A DNA stretch of 64,000 nucleotides from Bradyrhizobium daqingense. Lineage in GTDB: Bacteria; Pseudomonadota; Alphaproteobacteria; Rhizobiales; Xanthobacteraceae. Made by a program: the position numbers and the translations under genes. The notes under the pieces were generated by a model. It made no database searches. It was given only the letters and a program-made list of their open reading frames with translations, and was not told the origin of the DNA. The first letter of the stretch is position 1. Each line of letters starts with the position of its first letter. The stretch spans positions 3,520,001 through 3,584,000 of the forward strand of contig NZ_CP088014.1 of NCBI RefSeq assembly GCF_021044685.1, in the 5' to 3' direction. Below are positions 8,060 through 17,305 of this stretch, in pieces.

Positions 8060-9709
8060 ATGAGCCAGCCCTCCATCTCCAAATCCATGACGTCAGGTGA
8101 AAGCGGCTTGGCTGTCGTGTTTGCAGTCACCGCGTTCCTCTGCGTGATCGCAACGGCCAAGGCGCTCGATGCGCCCTTCGCCTTTCATGCCGGGCTCAGC
8201 GCGGCGGCGAGCCTCGCGGCGGTGTTCTTCATCGTGAACCGCTACTTCGAACGACCGGCTATGCTGCCGCCACAGGAGATCAACGGCCGTCCCAACTACA
8301 ACATGGGGCCGATCAAGTTCTCCGCCTTCATGTCGATGTTCTGGGGCATTGCGGGTTTCCTGGTCGGTCTCATCATCGCCTCGCAGCTGGCCTGGCCCGC
8401 ACTGAACTTCGATCTGCCCTGGACCAGCTTCGGCCGCCTGCGCCCGCTGCACACGTCGGCGGTGATCTTCGCCTTCGGCGGCAACGTGCTGATCGCGACC
8501 TCGTTCTACGTCGTGCAGAAGTCGTGCCGCGCGCGCCTCGCCGGCGATCTCGCGCCCTGGTTCGTGGTGGTCGGCTACAACTACTTCATCCTGGTCGCCG
8601 GCACCGGCTATCTGCTGGGCGTCACCCAGTCGAAGGAATATGCCGAGCCCGAATGGTATGCCGACCTGTGGCTGACCATCGTCTGGGTGGTCTATCTGCT
8701 CGTCTTCCTTGCCACCATCATCAAGCGCAAGGAGCCGCACATCTTCGTCGCGAACTGGTTCTATCTCGCCTTCATCGTGACGATCGCCGTCCTGCATCTC
8801 GGCAACAACCCGGCCCTTCCGGTTTCGGTGTTCGGCTCGAAGTCCTACATCGCGTGGGGCGGTATCCAGGACGCCATGTTCCAGTGGTGGTACGGCCATA
8901 ACGCGGTCGGCTTCTTCCTGACTGCCGGCTTCCTCGCCATCATGTACTACTTCATTCCGAAGCGCGCCGAGCGGCCGGTCTATTCCTATCGTCTGTCGAT
9001 CATCCATTTCTGGGCTCTGATCTTCCTCTACATCTGGGCAGGTCCGCACCATCTGCACTACACAGCGCTGCCGGACTGGACGCAGACGCTCGGCATGACC
9101 TTCTCGATCATGCTGTGGATGCCTTCCTGGGGCGGCATGATCAACGGCCTGATGACGCTGTCGGGCGCCTGGGACAAGCTGCGCACCGACCCCGTGCTGC
9201 GCATGCTGGTCGTCTCCGTCGCCTTCTACGGCATGTCGACCTTCGAAGGCCCGATGATGTCGATCAAGGTGGTCAACTCGCTCAGCCACTACACCGACTG
9301 GACCATCGGCCACGTGCATTCCGGCGCGCTCGGCTGGGTCGGCTTCGTCTCCTTCGGCGCGCTCTATTGCCTGGTGCCGTGGGCCTGGAATCGCAAGGAG
9401 CTGTACAGCTTGAAGCTCGTCAACTGGCACTTCTGGGTCGCGACCCTCGGTATCGTCCTCTACATCTCGGCGATGTGGGTGTCCGGAATCCTCCAGGGCC
9501 TGATGTGGCGCGCCTACACTTCGCTCGGCTTCCTCGAATATTCCTTCATCGAATCCGTGGAGGCGATGCATCCCTTCTACATCATCCGCGCCGCCGGCGG
9601 CGGGCTGTTCCTGATCGGCTCGCTGATCATGGCCTACAATCTCTGGATGACGGTTCGCGTCGGCGAAGCGGAAGTCCAGATGCCCGTCGCTCTTCAGCCG
9701 GCGGAATGA
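8060..9709 (+). CDS. fixN: FixN (CcoN), cbb3 oxidase catalytic subunit I
   Basis: A 549-aa integral membrane protein of the haem-copper oxidase family. Metal ligands are visible: His in [15 protein letters not shown] (low-spin haem), [10 protein letters not shown] and [14 protein letters not shown] (CuB site), and the pair in [12 protein letters not shown] (haem ligands). It lacks the CuA-type partner, as expected for cbb3. It reduces oxygen to water with very high affinity. First gene of fixNOQP, under the box at 7987-8000. The ATG at 8060 follows AAAGAGAAC; fixO begins 12 bp after its stop. Confidence 0.97.
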   Translation: MSQPSISKSMTSGESGLAVVFAVTAFLCVIATAKALDAPFAFHAGLSAAASLAAVFFIVNRYFERPAMLPPQEINGRPNYNMGPIKFSAFMSMFWGIAGFLVGLIIASQLAWPALNFDLPWTSFGRLRPLHTSAVIFAFGGNVLIATSFYVVQKSCRARLAGDLAPWFVVVGYNYFILVAGTGYLLGVTQSKEYAEPEWYADLWLTIVWVVYLLVFLATIIKRKEPHIFVANWFYLAFIVTIAVLHLGNNPALPVSVFGSKSYIAWGGIQDAMFQWWYGHNAVGFFLTAGFLAIMYYFIPKRAERPVYSYRLSIIHFWALIFLYIWAGPHHLHYTALPDWTQTLGMTFSIMLWMPSWGGMINGLMTLSGAWDKLRTDPVLRMLVVSVAFYGMSTFEGPMMSIKVVNSLSHYTDWTIGHVHSGALGWVGFVSFGALYCLVPWAWNRKELYSLKLVNWHFWVATLGIVLYISAMWVSGILQGLMWRAYTSLGFLEYSFIESVEAMHPFYIIRAAGGGLFLIGSLIMAYNLWMTVRVGEAEVQMPVALQPAE

Positions 9710-9721
9710 GGAGCACGAGCA

Positions 9722-10456
9722 ATGTCGTTCTGGGCACGTCACCAAATCTTCGAAAAGAACTCGATCATCCTGATCGTCGGCATCCTGCTGGTGATCGCGA
9801 TCGGCGGTCTCGTCGAGATCACCCCGCTGTTCTACCTCAAGAGCACGATCGAGGCGGTCGATGGGGTCAGGCCGTACACGCCGCTGGAGCTCGCCGGGCG
9901 CAATGTCTACGTCCGTGAAGGCTGCTATCTCTGCCATTCGCAGATGGTCCGGCCTTTGCGCGACGAGGTCGAGCGCTACGGCCACTTCTCCCTTGCCGCC
10001 GAGAGCATGTATGACCACCCGTTCCAGTGGGGCTCCAAGCGTACCGGTCCCGACCTCGCCCGCGTCGGCGCCAAATATTCCGACGATTGGCACGTCACCC
10101 ATCTGATCAATCCGCGCGCGATCGTGCCGCAATCGGTGATGCCCGGCTATCCTTTCCTCAGCAAGGCCGAGCTCGACCCGGACGCGATCGCCGGCGACAT
10201 GCGCGCGCTCAAGGCCGTCGGGGTACCCTACAGCGACGACCAGGTTGCCAACGCCGCCGCCGACCTGAAAGCCCAGGCCGATCCGGACAATGCCGGCACT
10301 GAGGCCTTCACCAAGCGCTACGCCAAGGCGGTGGTGCGCAACTTCGACGGCAAGACCGGCACGCCGACTGAGATGGACGCGCTGGTCGCATACTTGCAGA
10401 TGCTCGGCACGCTGGTCGACTTCAAGCTCTACAACGAGAAAGCTAATCTTCGCTGA
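9722..10456 (+). CDS. fixO: FixO (CcoO), membrane monohaem cytochrome c subunit
   Basis: A 244-aa protein with one N-terminal membrane anchor (about residues 14-36, IILIVGILLVIAIGG). The haem-c site GCYLCHSQMVRPL is near residue 70, and a candidate distal Met lies in SVMPGYPF. It passes electrons from FixP to FixN. Length and motif spacing are standard. The ATG at 9722 follows GAGGAGCACGAGCA. Confidence 0.96.
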   Translation: MSFWARHQIFEKNSIILIVGILLVIAIGGLVEITPLFYLKSTIEAVDGVRPYTPLELAGRNVYVREGCYLCHSQMVRPLRDEVERYGHFSLAAESMYDHPFQWGSKRTGPDLARVGAKYSDDWHVTHLINPRAIVPQSVMPGYPFLSKAELDPDAIAGDMRALKAVGVPYSDDQVANAAADLKAQADPDNAGTEAFTKRYAKAVVRNFDGKTGTPTEMDALVAYLQMLGTLVDFKLYNEKANLR

Positions 10457-10469
10457 GAAGGCATGAACG

Positions 10470-10634
10470 ATGAAAGCTATCCTGACAGTCCATAATGTTG
10501 CGTCCGAGCTCGTGACGACGATCTGGACACCGGTGTTCGTCGCGATCTTTCTCGCGATCATCGCCTACGCGTTTTGGCCCCGGAACAAGGCTGCGTTCGA
10601 TGAGGCAGCGCACCTGCCGTTGCGGGAGGAGTGA
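10470..10634 (+). CDS. fixQ: FixQ (CcoQ), small cbb3 oxidase subunit
   Basis: A 54-aa protein: MKAILTVHNVASEL, then one membrane helix (about residues 15-35, ending IIAYAFWP), then a charged tail. The AFWP junction is typical of CcoQ. It stabilises association of FixP with the complex. The start is the second of two nearby ATGs (10470); the ATG at 10463 is in a different frame. The stop is 6 bp before fixP. Confidence 0.92.
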   Translation: MKAILTVHNVASELVTTIWTPVFVAIFLAIIAYAFWPRNKAAFDEAAHLPLREE

Positions 10635-10640
10635 GAGACC

Positions 10641-11513
10641 ATGACCGATCATAGCGACGTCGATGCCGTCACCGGCAAGTCCACGACCGGACATGAATGG
10701 GACGGCATCAAGGAGCTCAACACGCCGCTGCCGCGCTGGTGGGTGATCTCGTTCTACCTCACCATCGTCTGGTCGATCGGCTATTGGGTCGTCTATCCGG
10801 CCTGGCCGCTGATTCAGGGCAATACCACGGGCGTGTTCGGTTATTCCTCGCGTGCCGACGTCGCGGTCGAGCTCGCCAATCTCGAGAAGGTCCGCGGCGA
10901 CAAGATGGTGGCGCTGGGCGCGGCCTCGCTCGCCGACATCGAGAAAGACCCGGCGCTGCTCGCGCTCGCCCGTGCCAAGGGCAAGACCGTGTTCGGCGAC
11001 AATTGCGCGCCGTGCCACGGCTCCGGCGGCGCCGGCGCCAAGGGCTATCCGAACCTGAACGACGACGAATGGCTGTGGGGCGGCACGCTCGACCAGATCA
11101 TGCAGACCATCCAATACGGCGTGCGTTCCGGCCACGCCAAGACGCATGAAGGCCAAATGCTCGCCTTCGGCAAGGACGGCGTGCTGAAGGGCGACGAGAT
11201 CGTCACGGTCGCCAATTACGTGCGGTCGCTGGCCGGCCTTCCGACCCGCAACGGCTTCGATGCCGCCAAGGGCGAGAAGATCTTCGCCGAGAACTGCGTC
11301 GCCTGCCACGGCGATGGCGGCAAGGGCAACCAGGAGCTGGGCGCGCCTGATCTGACCGACAAGATCTGGCTCTACGGCTCGGACGAGGCGAGTCTGGTCG
11401 AAACTATCAGCCAGGGCCGCGCCGGCGTCATGCCGGCCTGGGAAGGGCGGCTCGATCCCGCCACCGTCAAGGCGATGGCGGTCTACGTCCACTCGCTCGG
11501 CGGCGGCAAATAG
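10641..11513 (+). CDS. fixP: FixP (CcoP), membrane dihaem cytochrome c subunit
   Basis: A 290-aa protein with one membrane helix near residues 34-55 and two cytochrome-c domains, shown by CAPCHGSGGAG (about residue 120) and CVACHGDGGKG (about residue 220). It accepts electrons from the bc1 complex or soluble cytochrome and hands them to FixO. Last gene of the operon, followed by the terminator at 11536-11565. Confidence 0.96.
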   Translation: MTDHSDVDAVTGKSTTGHEWDGIKELNTPLPRWWVISFYLTIVWSIGYWVVYPAWPLIQGNTTGVFGYSSRADVAVELANLEKVRGDKMVALGAASLADIEKDPALLALARAKGKTVFGDNCAPCHGSGGAGAKGYPNLNDDEWLWGGTLDQIMQTIQYGVRSGHAKTHEGQMLAFGKDGVLKGDEIVTVANYVRSLAGLPTRNGFDAAKGEKIFAENCVACHGDGGKGNQELGAPDLTDKIWLYGSDEASLVETISQGRAGVMPAWEGRLDPATVKAMAVYVHSLGGGK

Positions 11514-11535
11514 CCCCGCGAACGACAGCCGTCTT

Positions 11536-11565
11536 AAACGGGGGCGCAGAAAAACGCCCCCGTTT
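11536..11565 (+). terminator. Terminator after fixP
   Basis: An 11-bp perfect stem (AAACGGGGGCG / CGCCCCCGTTT) with an 8-nt loop, 22 bp after the fixP stop. The right arm overlaps by two bases the FixK box of the next operon. Confidence 0.75.
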
Positions 11566-11577
11566 GCGTTGCATCAA
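11564..11577 (+). promoter_or_regulatory. FixK2 box of fixGHIS
   Basis: TTGC-GTTGCA-TCAA matches the TTG(A/C)-N6-TCAA minimal pattern. It begins 69 bp before the fixG ATG, against 73 bp for the fixN box. Confidence 0.7.
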
Positions 11578-11632
11578 GTGACCGGCGGGCGCCGGGTCTA
11601 GGTTTAGTCGCACCTCCTGAGAAGATTCCGCG

Positions 11633-13099
11633 ATGAACAAGACCATCAACCCGAACGAACTGAAGCCGGCGGACGACACCGGGCCGCTCTATGCTCCACG
11701 CAAGAAGGTCTATCCCCAGAGCGTCAAGGGCACGTTTCGTCGGATCAAATGGGGCCTGATGGCATTCTGCCTCGGCGTCTACTATCTGCTGCCCTTCGTG
11801 CGCTGGAACCGCGGCCTCGGCGCGCCCAACCAGGCCGTGCTGATCGATCTTCCCAACAGCCGCTTCTACTTCTTCTTCATCGAGCTGTGGCCGCAGGAGG
11901 TCTACTACTTCACCGGCCTGTTGATCGTCGCTGCGGTGGCGCTGTTCTTGATGAACTCCATCGGTGGCCGGATCTGGTGCGGCTATCTCTGCCCGCAGAC
12001 GGTCTGGACCGACCTGTTCTACGCGGTCGAGCGCCTGATCGAGGGCGACCGGCGCGAGCGGATGAAAAAGGACAAATCGTCCGACCCGATGAAGCTCGAG
12101 CGCATCTCCGAGATCGTGCTCAAGCACTCGATCTGGCTCTTGATCGCCTGGTGGACCGGCGGCGCCTGGGTGCTCTACTTCAACGACGCGCCGACGCTTG
12201 TGAAGGAGCTCCTCACCTTCCAGGCGCCGATGATCGCCTACATCTGGATCGGCATCCTCACCGCGACGACCTATCTGCTGGCCGGCTACATGCGCGAGCA
12301 GGTCTGCACCTATATGTGCCCGTGGCCGCGCATCCAGGCCGCGCTCACCGACGAATGGGCGCTCAACGTCACCTACCGCTATGACCGCGGCGAGAAGCGC
12401 ACCTCGGTGAAGAAGGCCGCCGAGCTGCGTGCGCTCGGCGAGCATGTCGGCGATTGCGTCGATTGCTACCAGTGCGTCGCGGTCTGCCCGACTGGCATCG
12501 ACATACGCAACGGACCGCAGATGGAATGCATCCAGTGCGGCCTCTGCATCGACGCCTGCGACAACGTGATGACGAAGATCGGCCGGCCGAAGCGGCTGAT
12601 CGGCTACGACAACGACATCAACATCCAGCGCCGGCAGGAAGGCAAGGCGCCGGTGTACCGGATCGTCCGGGCCCGCACCATCGTCTACAGCGCGATCATC
12701 GCCGCCGTCGGCGGTTTCATGATCTATACGCTGGCCACGCGCAGCCTGCTCGACGTCAACGTCCTGCACGACCGCAACCCGGTCGCGGTCAAGCTCAGCG
12801 ACGGCTCGATCCGCAACGCCTACACGGTGCGACTCCTGAACAAGAGCGGTTATGATCGTGTCATCGCCATCGACGCGCATGGCCCGGCCAATGCCACCGT
12901 CCACGTCATCGGCGTCGATTCCGTGACGCCGGACAGGCCGATGATCGTGATCCCGCGCGACTCCACCAGCGAGCTGCGGCTGCTGGTCACTGCGCCGGCG
13001 GACAACAATCCGGAGAAGTCGATCCCGGTCCGCTTCCACGTCACCGATATCGGGCTCGGCGAGGTCGCCTCCGCCACCGACAATTTCGTCTCCCCTTGA
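11633..13099 (+). CDS. fixG: FixG (CcoG/RdxA), polyferredoxin for cbb3 assembly
   Basis: A 488-aa membrane protein with about five membrane segments. Cysteine motifs: CGYLCPQTVW, CTYMCPWPRI, and a ferredoxin region CVDCYQCVAVCPTGIDIR followed by CIQCGLCIDACDNVM, giving two 4Fe-4S sites. The C-terminal part is an Ig-like periplasmic domain. CcoG is implicated in cupric reduction during copper delivery to cbb3 oxidase. First gene of fixGHIS, with a FixK box 56 bp upstream. Confidence 0.95.
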   Translation: MNKTINPNELKPADDTGPLYAPRKKVYPQSVKGTFRRIKWGLMAFCLGVYYLLPFVRWNRGLGAPNQAVLIDLPNSRFYFFFIELWPQEVYYFTGLLIVAAVALFLMNSIGGRIWCGYLCPQTVWTDLFYAVERLIEGDRRERMKKDKSSDPMKLERISEIVLKHSIWLLIAWWTGGAWVLYFNDAPTLVKELLTFQAPMIAYIWIGILTATTYLLAGYMREQVCTYMCPWPRIQAALTDEWALNVTYRYDRGEKRTSVKKAAELRALGEHVGDCVDCYQCVAVCPTGIDIRNGPQMECIQCGLCIDACDNVMTKIGRPKRLIGYDNDINIQRRQEGKAPVYRIVRARTIVYSAIIAAVGGFMIYTLATRSLLDVNVLHDRNPVAVKLSDGSIRNAYTVRLLNKSGYDRVIAIDAHGPANATVHVIGVDSVTPDRPMIVIPRDSTSELRLLVTAPADNNPEKSIPVRFHVTDIGLGEVASATDNFVSP

Positions 13100-13116
13100 G
13101 AAGTGAGGAAACTGCC

Positions 13117-13602
13117 ATGGCCTCCAAGCCGCTGACCGGAACCAAGGTCTTCCTGATGCTCGTCGCCTTCTTCGGCCTCGTGATCGGCGTCAACGCCACC
13201 ATGATGAAGCTCGCGATCGCGACCCTGCCCGGCACCGATGTCGACAGCCCCTATGCGGCGGGCCTCGTCTACGATCGCGAGATCTCGGCGGCGCATGACC
13301 AGGCGTTGCGCAAATGGAAGGTCAACGCCCATGTCGAGCGCCGCAACGACGGTGGCGCCTTGCTGCAGGTCGAGGCGCGCGATGCCAGCGGCCAGCCGGT
13401 CGCCGGACTGAAGTTCGGCGGCCGCCTGGAGCGGCCGACTGACAAGCGCGCCGATCTCGCCGTCGAGCTCACTGAGGCCGGCATCGGCATCTACCGCGGC
13501 AACGCCGCCGCCGTCGCGCCCGGCCAATGGGACCTGGTGATCGAAGGCGAGGCACGGGGAACGCGCGTGTTCCTGTCGCGCAACCGCGTGATCCTGAACT
13601 GA
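13117..13602 (+). CDS. fixH: FixH (CcoH), cbb3 oxidase assembly protein
   Basis: A 161-aa protein with one N-terminal membrane helix (VFLMLVAFFGLVIGVNATMM) and a periplasmic domain. FixH/CcoH binds the cbb3 complex and is needed for its assembly or stability. The ATG at 13117 is chosen because GAGG lies 8 nt upstream; an in-frame TTG at 13096 overlaps the fixG stop but has no ribosome site. fixI follows after 11 bp. Confidence 0.9.
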   Translation: MASKPLTGTKVFLMLVAFFGLVIGVNATMMKLAIATLPGTDVDSPYAAGLVYDREISAAHDQALRKWKVNAHVERRNDGGALLQVEARDASGQPVAGLKFGGRLERPTDKRADLAVELTEAGIGIYRGNAAAVAPGQWDLVIEGEARGTRVFLSRNRVILN

Positions 13603-13613
13603 AGGAATTCGCC

Positions 13614-15806
13614 ATGCACGTCACGCAGGATTTTTCGCACTACGTCCGGACCGCTGCCGAGGGTATCAAGCATATCGATCTCGCGGTCGAAGGCGTTCAC
13701 TGCGCCGGCTGCATGGCCAAGATCGAGCGCGGCCTGTCCGCCATCCCCGACGTCACGCTGGCACGCGTGAATCTCACTGACCGGCGCGTCGCCCTGGAGT
13801 GGAAGGCGGGCACGCTCGATCCTGCCGGAGTCATCGATCGGCTCGAAGAGCTCGGCTACAAGGCCTATCCATTCGAGACCGAGAGCGCGGAGGTGGCGGA
13901 GGTCGCCGAATCCCGCTTCCTCCTGCGGTGCCTCGGCGTCGCCGCATTCGCCACCATGAACGTGATGATGCTGTCGATCCCGGTGTGGTCGGGCAACGTC
14001 TCGGACATGCTGCCGGAACAGCGCGATTTCTTCCACTGGCTGTCGGCGCTGATCGCGTTGCCCGCAGCGGCCTATGCGGGCCAGCCGTTCTTCCGCTCGG
14101 CCTGGCGGGCGTTGTCTAACAAGACCACCAACATGGACGTGCCGATCTCGATCGGCGTGTGCCTTGCGCTCGGCATGTCCGTGGTCGAGACCATCCATCA
14201 TGCCGAGCACGCCTATTTCGACGCGGCGATCATGCTGCTGACGTTCCTTCTGGTCGGCCGCTTCCTCGACCAGAACATGCGGCGGCGGACCCGCGCGGTG
14301 GCCGGCAATCTAGCGGCGCTGAAAGCGGAGACCGCGGCCAAGTTCGTCGGCCCCGACGAAATTGCGCAGGTGCCAGTGGCGGCGATCCATCCCGGCGACA
14401 TCGTGTTGCTGCGCCCCGGCGAGCGCTGCGCCGTCGACGGAACCGTGATCGAGGGACGATCCGAAATCGACCAAAGCCTGATCACCGGCGAGACGCTCTA
14501 TGTCACGGCCGAGCAGGGCACGCCGGTCTATGCGGGATCGATGAACATCTCGGGCACGCTGCGGGTGCGGGTCTCGGCTGCCTCCGAGGCGACGCTGCTC
14601 GCCGAGATCACGCGGCTGCTCGACAACGCGCTTGCCGCGCGCTCGCGTTACATGCAGCTCGCCGACCGCGCCTCGCGGCTCTATGCGCCCGTGGTGCATG
14701 CGACCGCGCTGATCACCGTTTTAGGCTGGGTCATCGCAGGTGCAGGTTGGCACGATGCGATCGTGACCGGCGTCGCCGTCCTGATAATCACCTGTCCCTG
14801 CGCGCTCGGCCTTGCGATCCCGACGGTGCAGACGGTGGCCTCGGGCGCGATGTTCAAGTCGGGCGTGCTGCTCAATTCCGGCGACGCCATCGAGCGACTT
14901 GCGGAGGCCGACCACGTCATCTTCGACAAGACCGGCACGCTGACGCTGCCGAACCTCGAAGTGACGAATGCTGCCGATATTCCCGTCGACATCTTCGAGC
15001 TCGCCGGACGCCTTGCGCTGTCGAGCCATCATCCCGTCGCCGCTGCGGTGGCGCAGGCTGCCGGCGCCAGGTCTCCCATCGTGGGTGCGGTGGAGGAAAC
15101 TGGGCAGGGTGTGCGTGCAAGCGTGGACGGGACCGAAATCCGTCTCGGCCGGCCGTCGTTCTGCGGCGCGGAGGCGCTGGTCGCTGACGTGACCCGCCTT
15201 GACCCCGAGGCTTCGGTCGTGGCGTTCAGCAAGGGCAGCGCAAGATTCATCCTGTCGGTGCGGCAGGGCCTGCGACCGGACGCGCAGGCTGTGATCGCGG
15301 CGCTGAAGGCGCGCAATATCGGCATCGAGATCCTCTCCGGCGACCGCGAGCCCGCGGTGAGGGCGGCCGCCCACGCACTCGACATCCCCGAATGGCGTGC
15401 CGGCGTCACCCCCGCCGACAAGATCGCGCGGATCGAGGAGTTGAAGCGGCGCGGCGCAAAAGTGCTGATGGTCGGCGACGGCATGAACGATGCGCCGTCG
15501 CTGGCGGCGGCCCATGTTTCGATGTCGCCGATCTCCGCCGCGCATTTGAGCCAGGCAACCGCCGATCTCGTCTTCCTGGGGCGGCCGCTCGCTCCCGTCG
15601 TCGCCGCCATCGATTCCGCGCACAAGGCGTTGCAGCTGATGCGTCAGAACCTCTGGCTTGCGATCGGCTACAATGTCCTCGCCGTGCCGGTCGCGATCAG
15701 CGGCGTGGTGACGCCCCTGATCGCGGCGGCGGCCATGAGCGGATCGTCTATCCTGGTGATGATCAATTCGTTGCGGGCGCGCCGCGCCTCGCGGGAGATC
15801 GCGTGA
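13614..15806 (+). CDS. fixI: FixI (CcoI), copper-exporting P1B-type ATPase
   Basis: 730 aa, the length known for Bradyrhizobium FixI. The N-terminal HMA metal-binding domain has GVHCAGCMAKIE. Membrane segments include the transport motif ITCPCALGLAIPT, phosphorylation site DKTGTLT, and hinge GDGMNDAPSLAAAH. It moves copper to the periplasmic side for the FixN CuB site. The ATG at 13614 follows GAAGGA; a longer in-frame reading from 13527 would overlap fixH and is not supported. The stop overlaps the fixS start. Confidence 0.95.
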   Translation: MHVTQDFSHYVRTAAEGIKHIDLAVEGVHCAGCMAKIERGLSAIPDVTLARVNLTDRRVALEWKAGTLDPAGVIDRLEELGYKAYPFETESAEVAEVAESRFLLRCLGVAAFATMNVMMLSIPVWSGNVSDMLPEQRDFFHWLSALIALPAAAYAGQPFFRSAWRALSNKTTNMDVPISIGVCLALGMSVVETIHHAEHAYFDAAIMLLTFLLVGRFLDQNMRRRTRAVAGNLAALKAETAAKFVGPDEIAQVPVAAIHPGDIVLLRPGERCAVDGTVIEGRSEIDQSLITGETLYVTAEQGTPVYAGSMNISGTLRVRVSAASEATLLAEITRLLDNALAARSRYMQLADRASRLYAPVVHATALITVLGWVIAGAGWHDAIVTGVAVLIITCPCALGLAIPTVQTVASGAMFKSGVLLNSGDAIERLAEADHVIFDKTGTLTLPNLEVTNAADIPVDIFELAGRLALSSHHPVAAAVAQAAGARSPIVGAVEETGQGVRASVDGTEIRLGRPSFCGAEALVADVTRLDPEASVVAFSKGSARFILSVRQGLRPDAQAVIAALKARNIGIEILSGDREPAVRAAAHALDIPEWRAGVTPADKIARIEELKRRGAKVLMVGDGMNDAPSLAAAHVSMSPISAAHLSQATADLVFLGRPLAPVVAAIDSAHKALQLMRQNLWLAIGYNVLAVPVAISGVVTPLIAAAAMSGSSILVMINSLRARRASREIA

Positions 15807-15973
15807 TGGAGATCCTGGTCATCCTGGTCCCGCTGGCGCTCATGCTCGGCGGTGCCGGTCTCGTCGCCTTCCTGTGGTCGCTCAAGAGCGGCCAGTACGA
15901 CGATCTCGACGGCGCCGCCTGGCGCGCCATTGCCGACGACGAGCCGCCGCAGGAAGCGTCGGCGAAGCGTTGA
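15806..15973 (+). CDS. fixS: FixS (CcoS), small cbb3 oxidase assembly protein
   Basis: A 55-aa protein: one membrane helix (residues 3-24), then FLWSLKSGQYDDLDG, the CcoS signature. It is needed for cofactor insertion into the oxidase. The ATG shares its first base with the fixI stop (TGATG), indicating coupled translation. Confidence 0.93.
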   Translation: MEILVILVPLALMLGGAGLVAFLWSLKSGQYDDLDGAAWRAIADDEPPQEASAKR

Positions 15974-16047
15974 GGCCACGGCCGTTCATCGAATTGCCAC
16001 AGGCCTTGCGGATCGTTCGGTCTCGTCGCAGCCGAAAGATCCTGCAA

Positions 16048-16998
16048 GTGGTGTCCGAGAAAGATCTGGAAGCGGCCCTCGAGGAGGTCCGCGCTCGTGC
16101 GGCGGGACCGGTGGCCGGCGTGTTCGGCCCTGACACGCTGACCTGGCAGATCGACCGCGAGGCCGTGATCTTCCTCGGCGCCGGCCGTGCGCTGCTGCTG
16201 CAGTTGGCGCATCCGTGGGTCGCCGCCGCCATCGCCGAGCATTCGAAGACCCTTGCCGACCCGATCGGCCGCTTTCATCGCACCTTCGACATCGTCTTCG
16301 CCATGGTGTTCGGCTCGCTGGATCGGGCGCTGCTGTCGTCGCGGCAACTGCATCGACGTCACGGCATGATCGCTGGGGCGATGCCCGAGACCGTCGGCCC
16401 GTTCGCGGCGGGCTCGCGCTATTGTGCCAACGACGTCCCATCGCTGTGCTGGGTTCATGCGACGCTTGTCGAGACGGCGCTGATGGCGCATGACCTCGTT
16501 CTGCCGCCGCTGTCGAGCGCGGAGCGCGAGCGCTACTGGACCGAGAGCCGGCTGTACGGCGCCCTGTTCGGACTGACCAGGGACGATCTGCCCGCGGACT
16601 GGGCCGGCTTCGCAGCTTACAACGCGGCGATGGCTCAGTCTGAGACGCTGACCGTCAGCGCGGCGGCGCGCGAGATCGCCGCGCAAATCTTCAGCGGCGC
16701 GCGTCCCTGGCTGCGGCCGCCGCGCTGGTATCGCGCGCTCACGGCAAGAATGTTGCCGGAGCGGTTGCGGGCCGGCTTCGGGTTCGAGCTCGATGAGCGC
16801 GACGAGAGGGCGGCGGACAACGCGCTGAGATGGATAAGGTGCGTCTATCCGAAATTGCCGGACCGCTTGCGCTATGTCGGCCCCTATCAGGAAGCGCAGG
16901 CCCGGCTGCGCGGTGAACCACAGCCCGACTGGATGGTCCGCAGCCTCAATCGGCTCTGGATCGGACGGCCGCAGATGGATGCGCGCGGGAAGAGGTGA
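16048..16998 (+). CDS. DUF2236 / MpaB-like oxygenase-family protein
   Basis: About 316 aa with the DUF2236 signature: FGPDTLTWQIDREAVIFLGA, then LLLQLAHPWVAAAIAEHS, and later FHRTFDIVFAMVFG. Members include latex-clearing and MpaB-type haem oxygenases, with conserved His/Arg residues near the proposed cofactor. Reaction and substrate are unknown here. The start is unsure: GTG at 16048 or 16051, or a TTG at 15970 overlapping the fixS stop. It directly follows fixS on the same strand, so FixK2-driven read-through is possible. Confidence 0.75.
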   Translation: MVSEKDLEAALEEVRARAAGPVAGVFGPDTLTWQIDREAVIFLGAGRALLLQLAHPWVAAAIAEHSKTLADPIGRFHRTFDIVFAMVFGSLDRALLSSRQLHRRHGMIAGAMPETVGPFAAGSRYCANDVPSLCWVHATLVETALMAHDLVLPPLSSAERERYWTESRLYGALFGLTRDDLPADWAGFAAYNAAMAQSETLTVSAAAREIAAQIFSGARPWLRPPRWYRALTARMLPERLRAGFGFELDERDERAADNALRWIRCVYPKLPDRLRYVGPYQEAQARLRGEPQPDWMVRSLNRLWIGRPQMDARGKR

Positions 16999-17006
16999 GT
17001 CTCTCT

Positions 17007-17142
17007 CGTGTCCCGGACAAGCCGCAACGCGCGAGCGTTGCGGCGCAGAGCCGGGACCCAGGGGCCGCGAGCTCCGTAGACACATGGGCCCCGGCTCTGC
17101 AGCGCACCGTCGAAGAGACGCTGCGCTGCGTCCGGGGCACGT
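17007..17142. repeat. Dispersed palindromic repeat, family 2, copy A
   Basis: Begins CGTGTCCCGGAC and ends GTCCGGGGCACG, with internal arms GCAGAGCCGGGACCC and GGGCCCCGGCTCTGC. A second copy in opposite orientation lies at 62801-62932. It can fold into a long cruciform or hairpin between the DUF2236 gene and glgA. Confidence 0.85.
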
Positions 17143-17173
17143 GAGAGGCGTGAGGCGGGCACTCGTCCAACAC

Positions 17174-17260
17174 CGTCATTGCGAGCGCAGCGAAGCAATC
17201 CAGACTGTCGCCGCGGTGGGATTCTGGATTGCTTCGTCGCAAGAGCTCCTCGCAATGACG
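17174..17260. repeat. Dispersed palindromic repeat, family 1, copy B
   Basis: Arms CGTCATTGCGAGCGCAGCGA / CTCCTCGCAATGACG and AAGCAATCCAGA / TTCTGGATTGCTTCGTCGC match copy A at 7783-7866, with a different central loop. It lies 31 bp after a family 2 element. Confidence 0.85.
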
Positions 17261-17305
17261 GCGGTGAGCGAGGGGATTCGCAATGATGAAGAAAACGCCT
17301 CCGCC

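Noticed and set aside
8093..10561. Open minus-strand frame of 822 codons opposite fixNOQ
   Set aside because: It lies entirely antisense to three certain genes and its translation is rich in Arg, His, Asp and Gln with no family motif; a by-product of GC-rich codon use.
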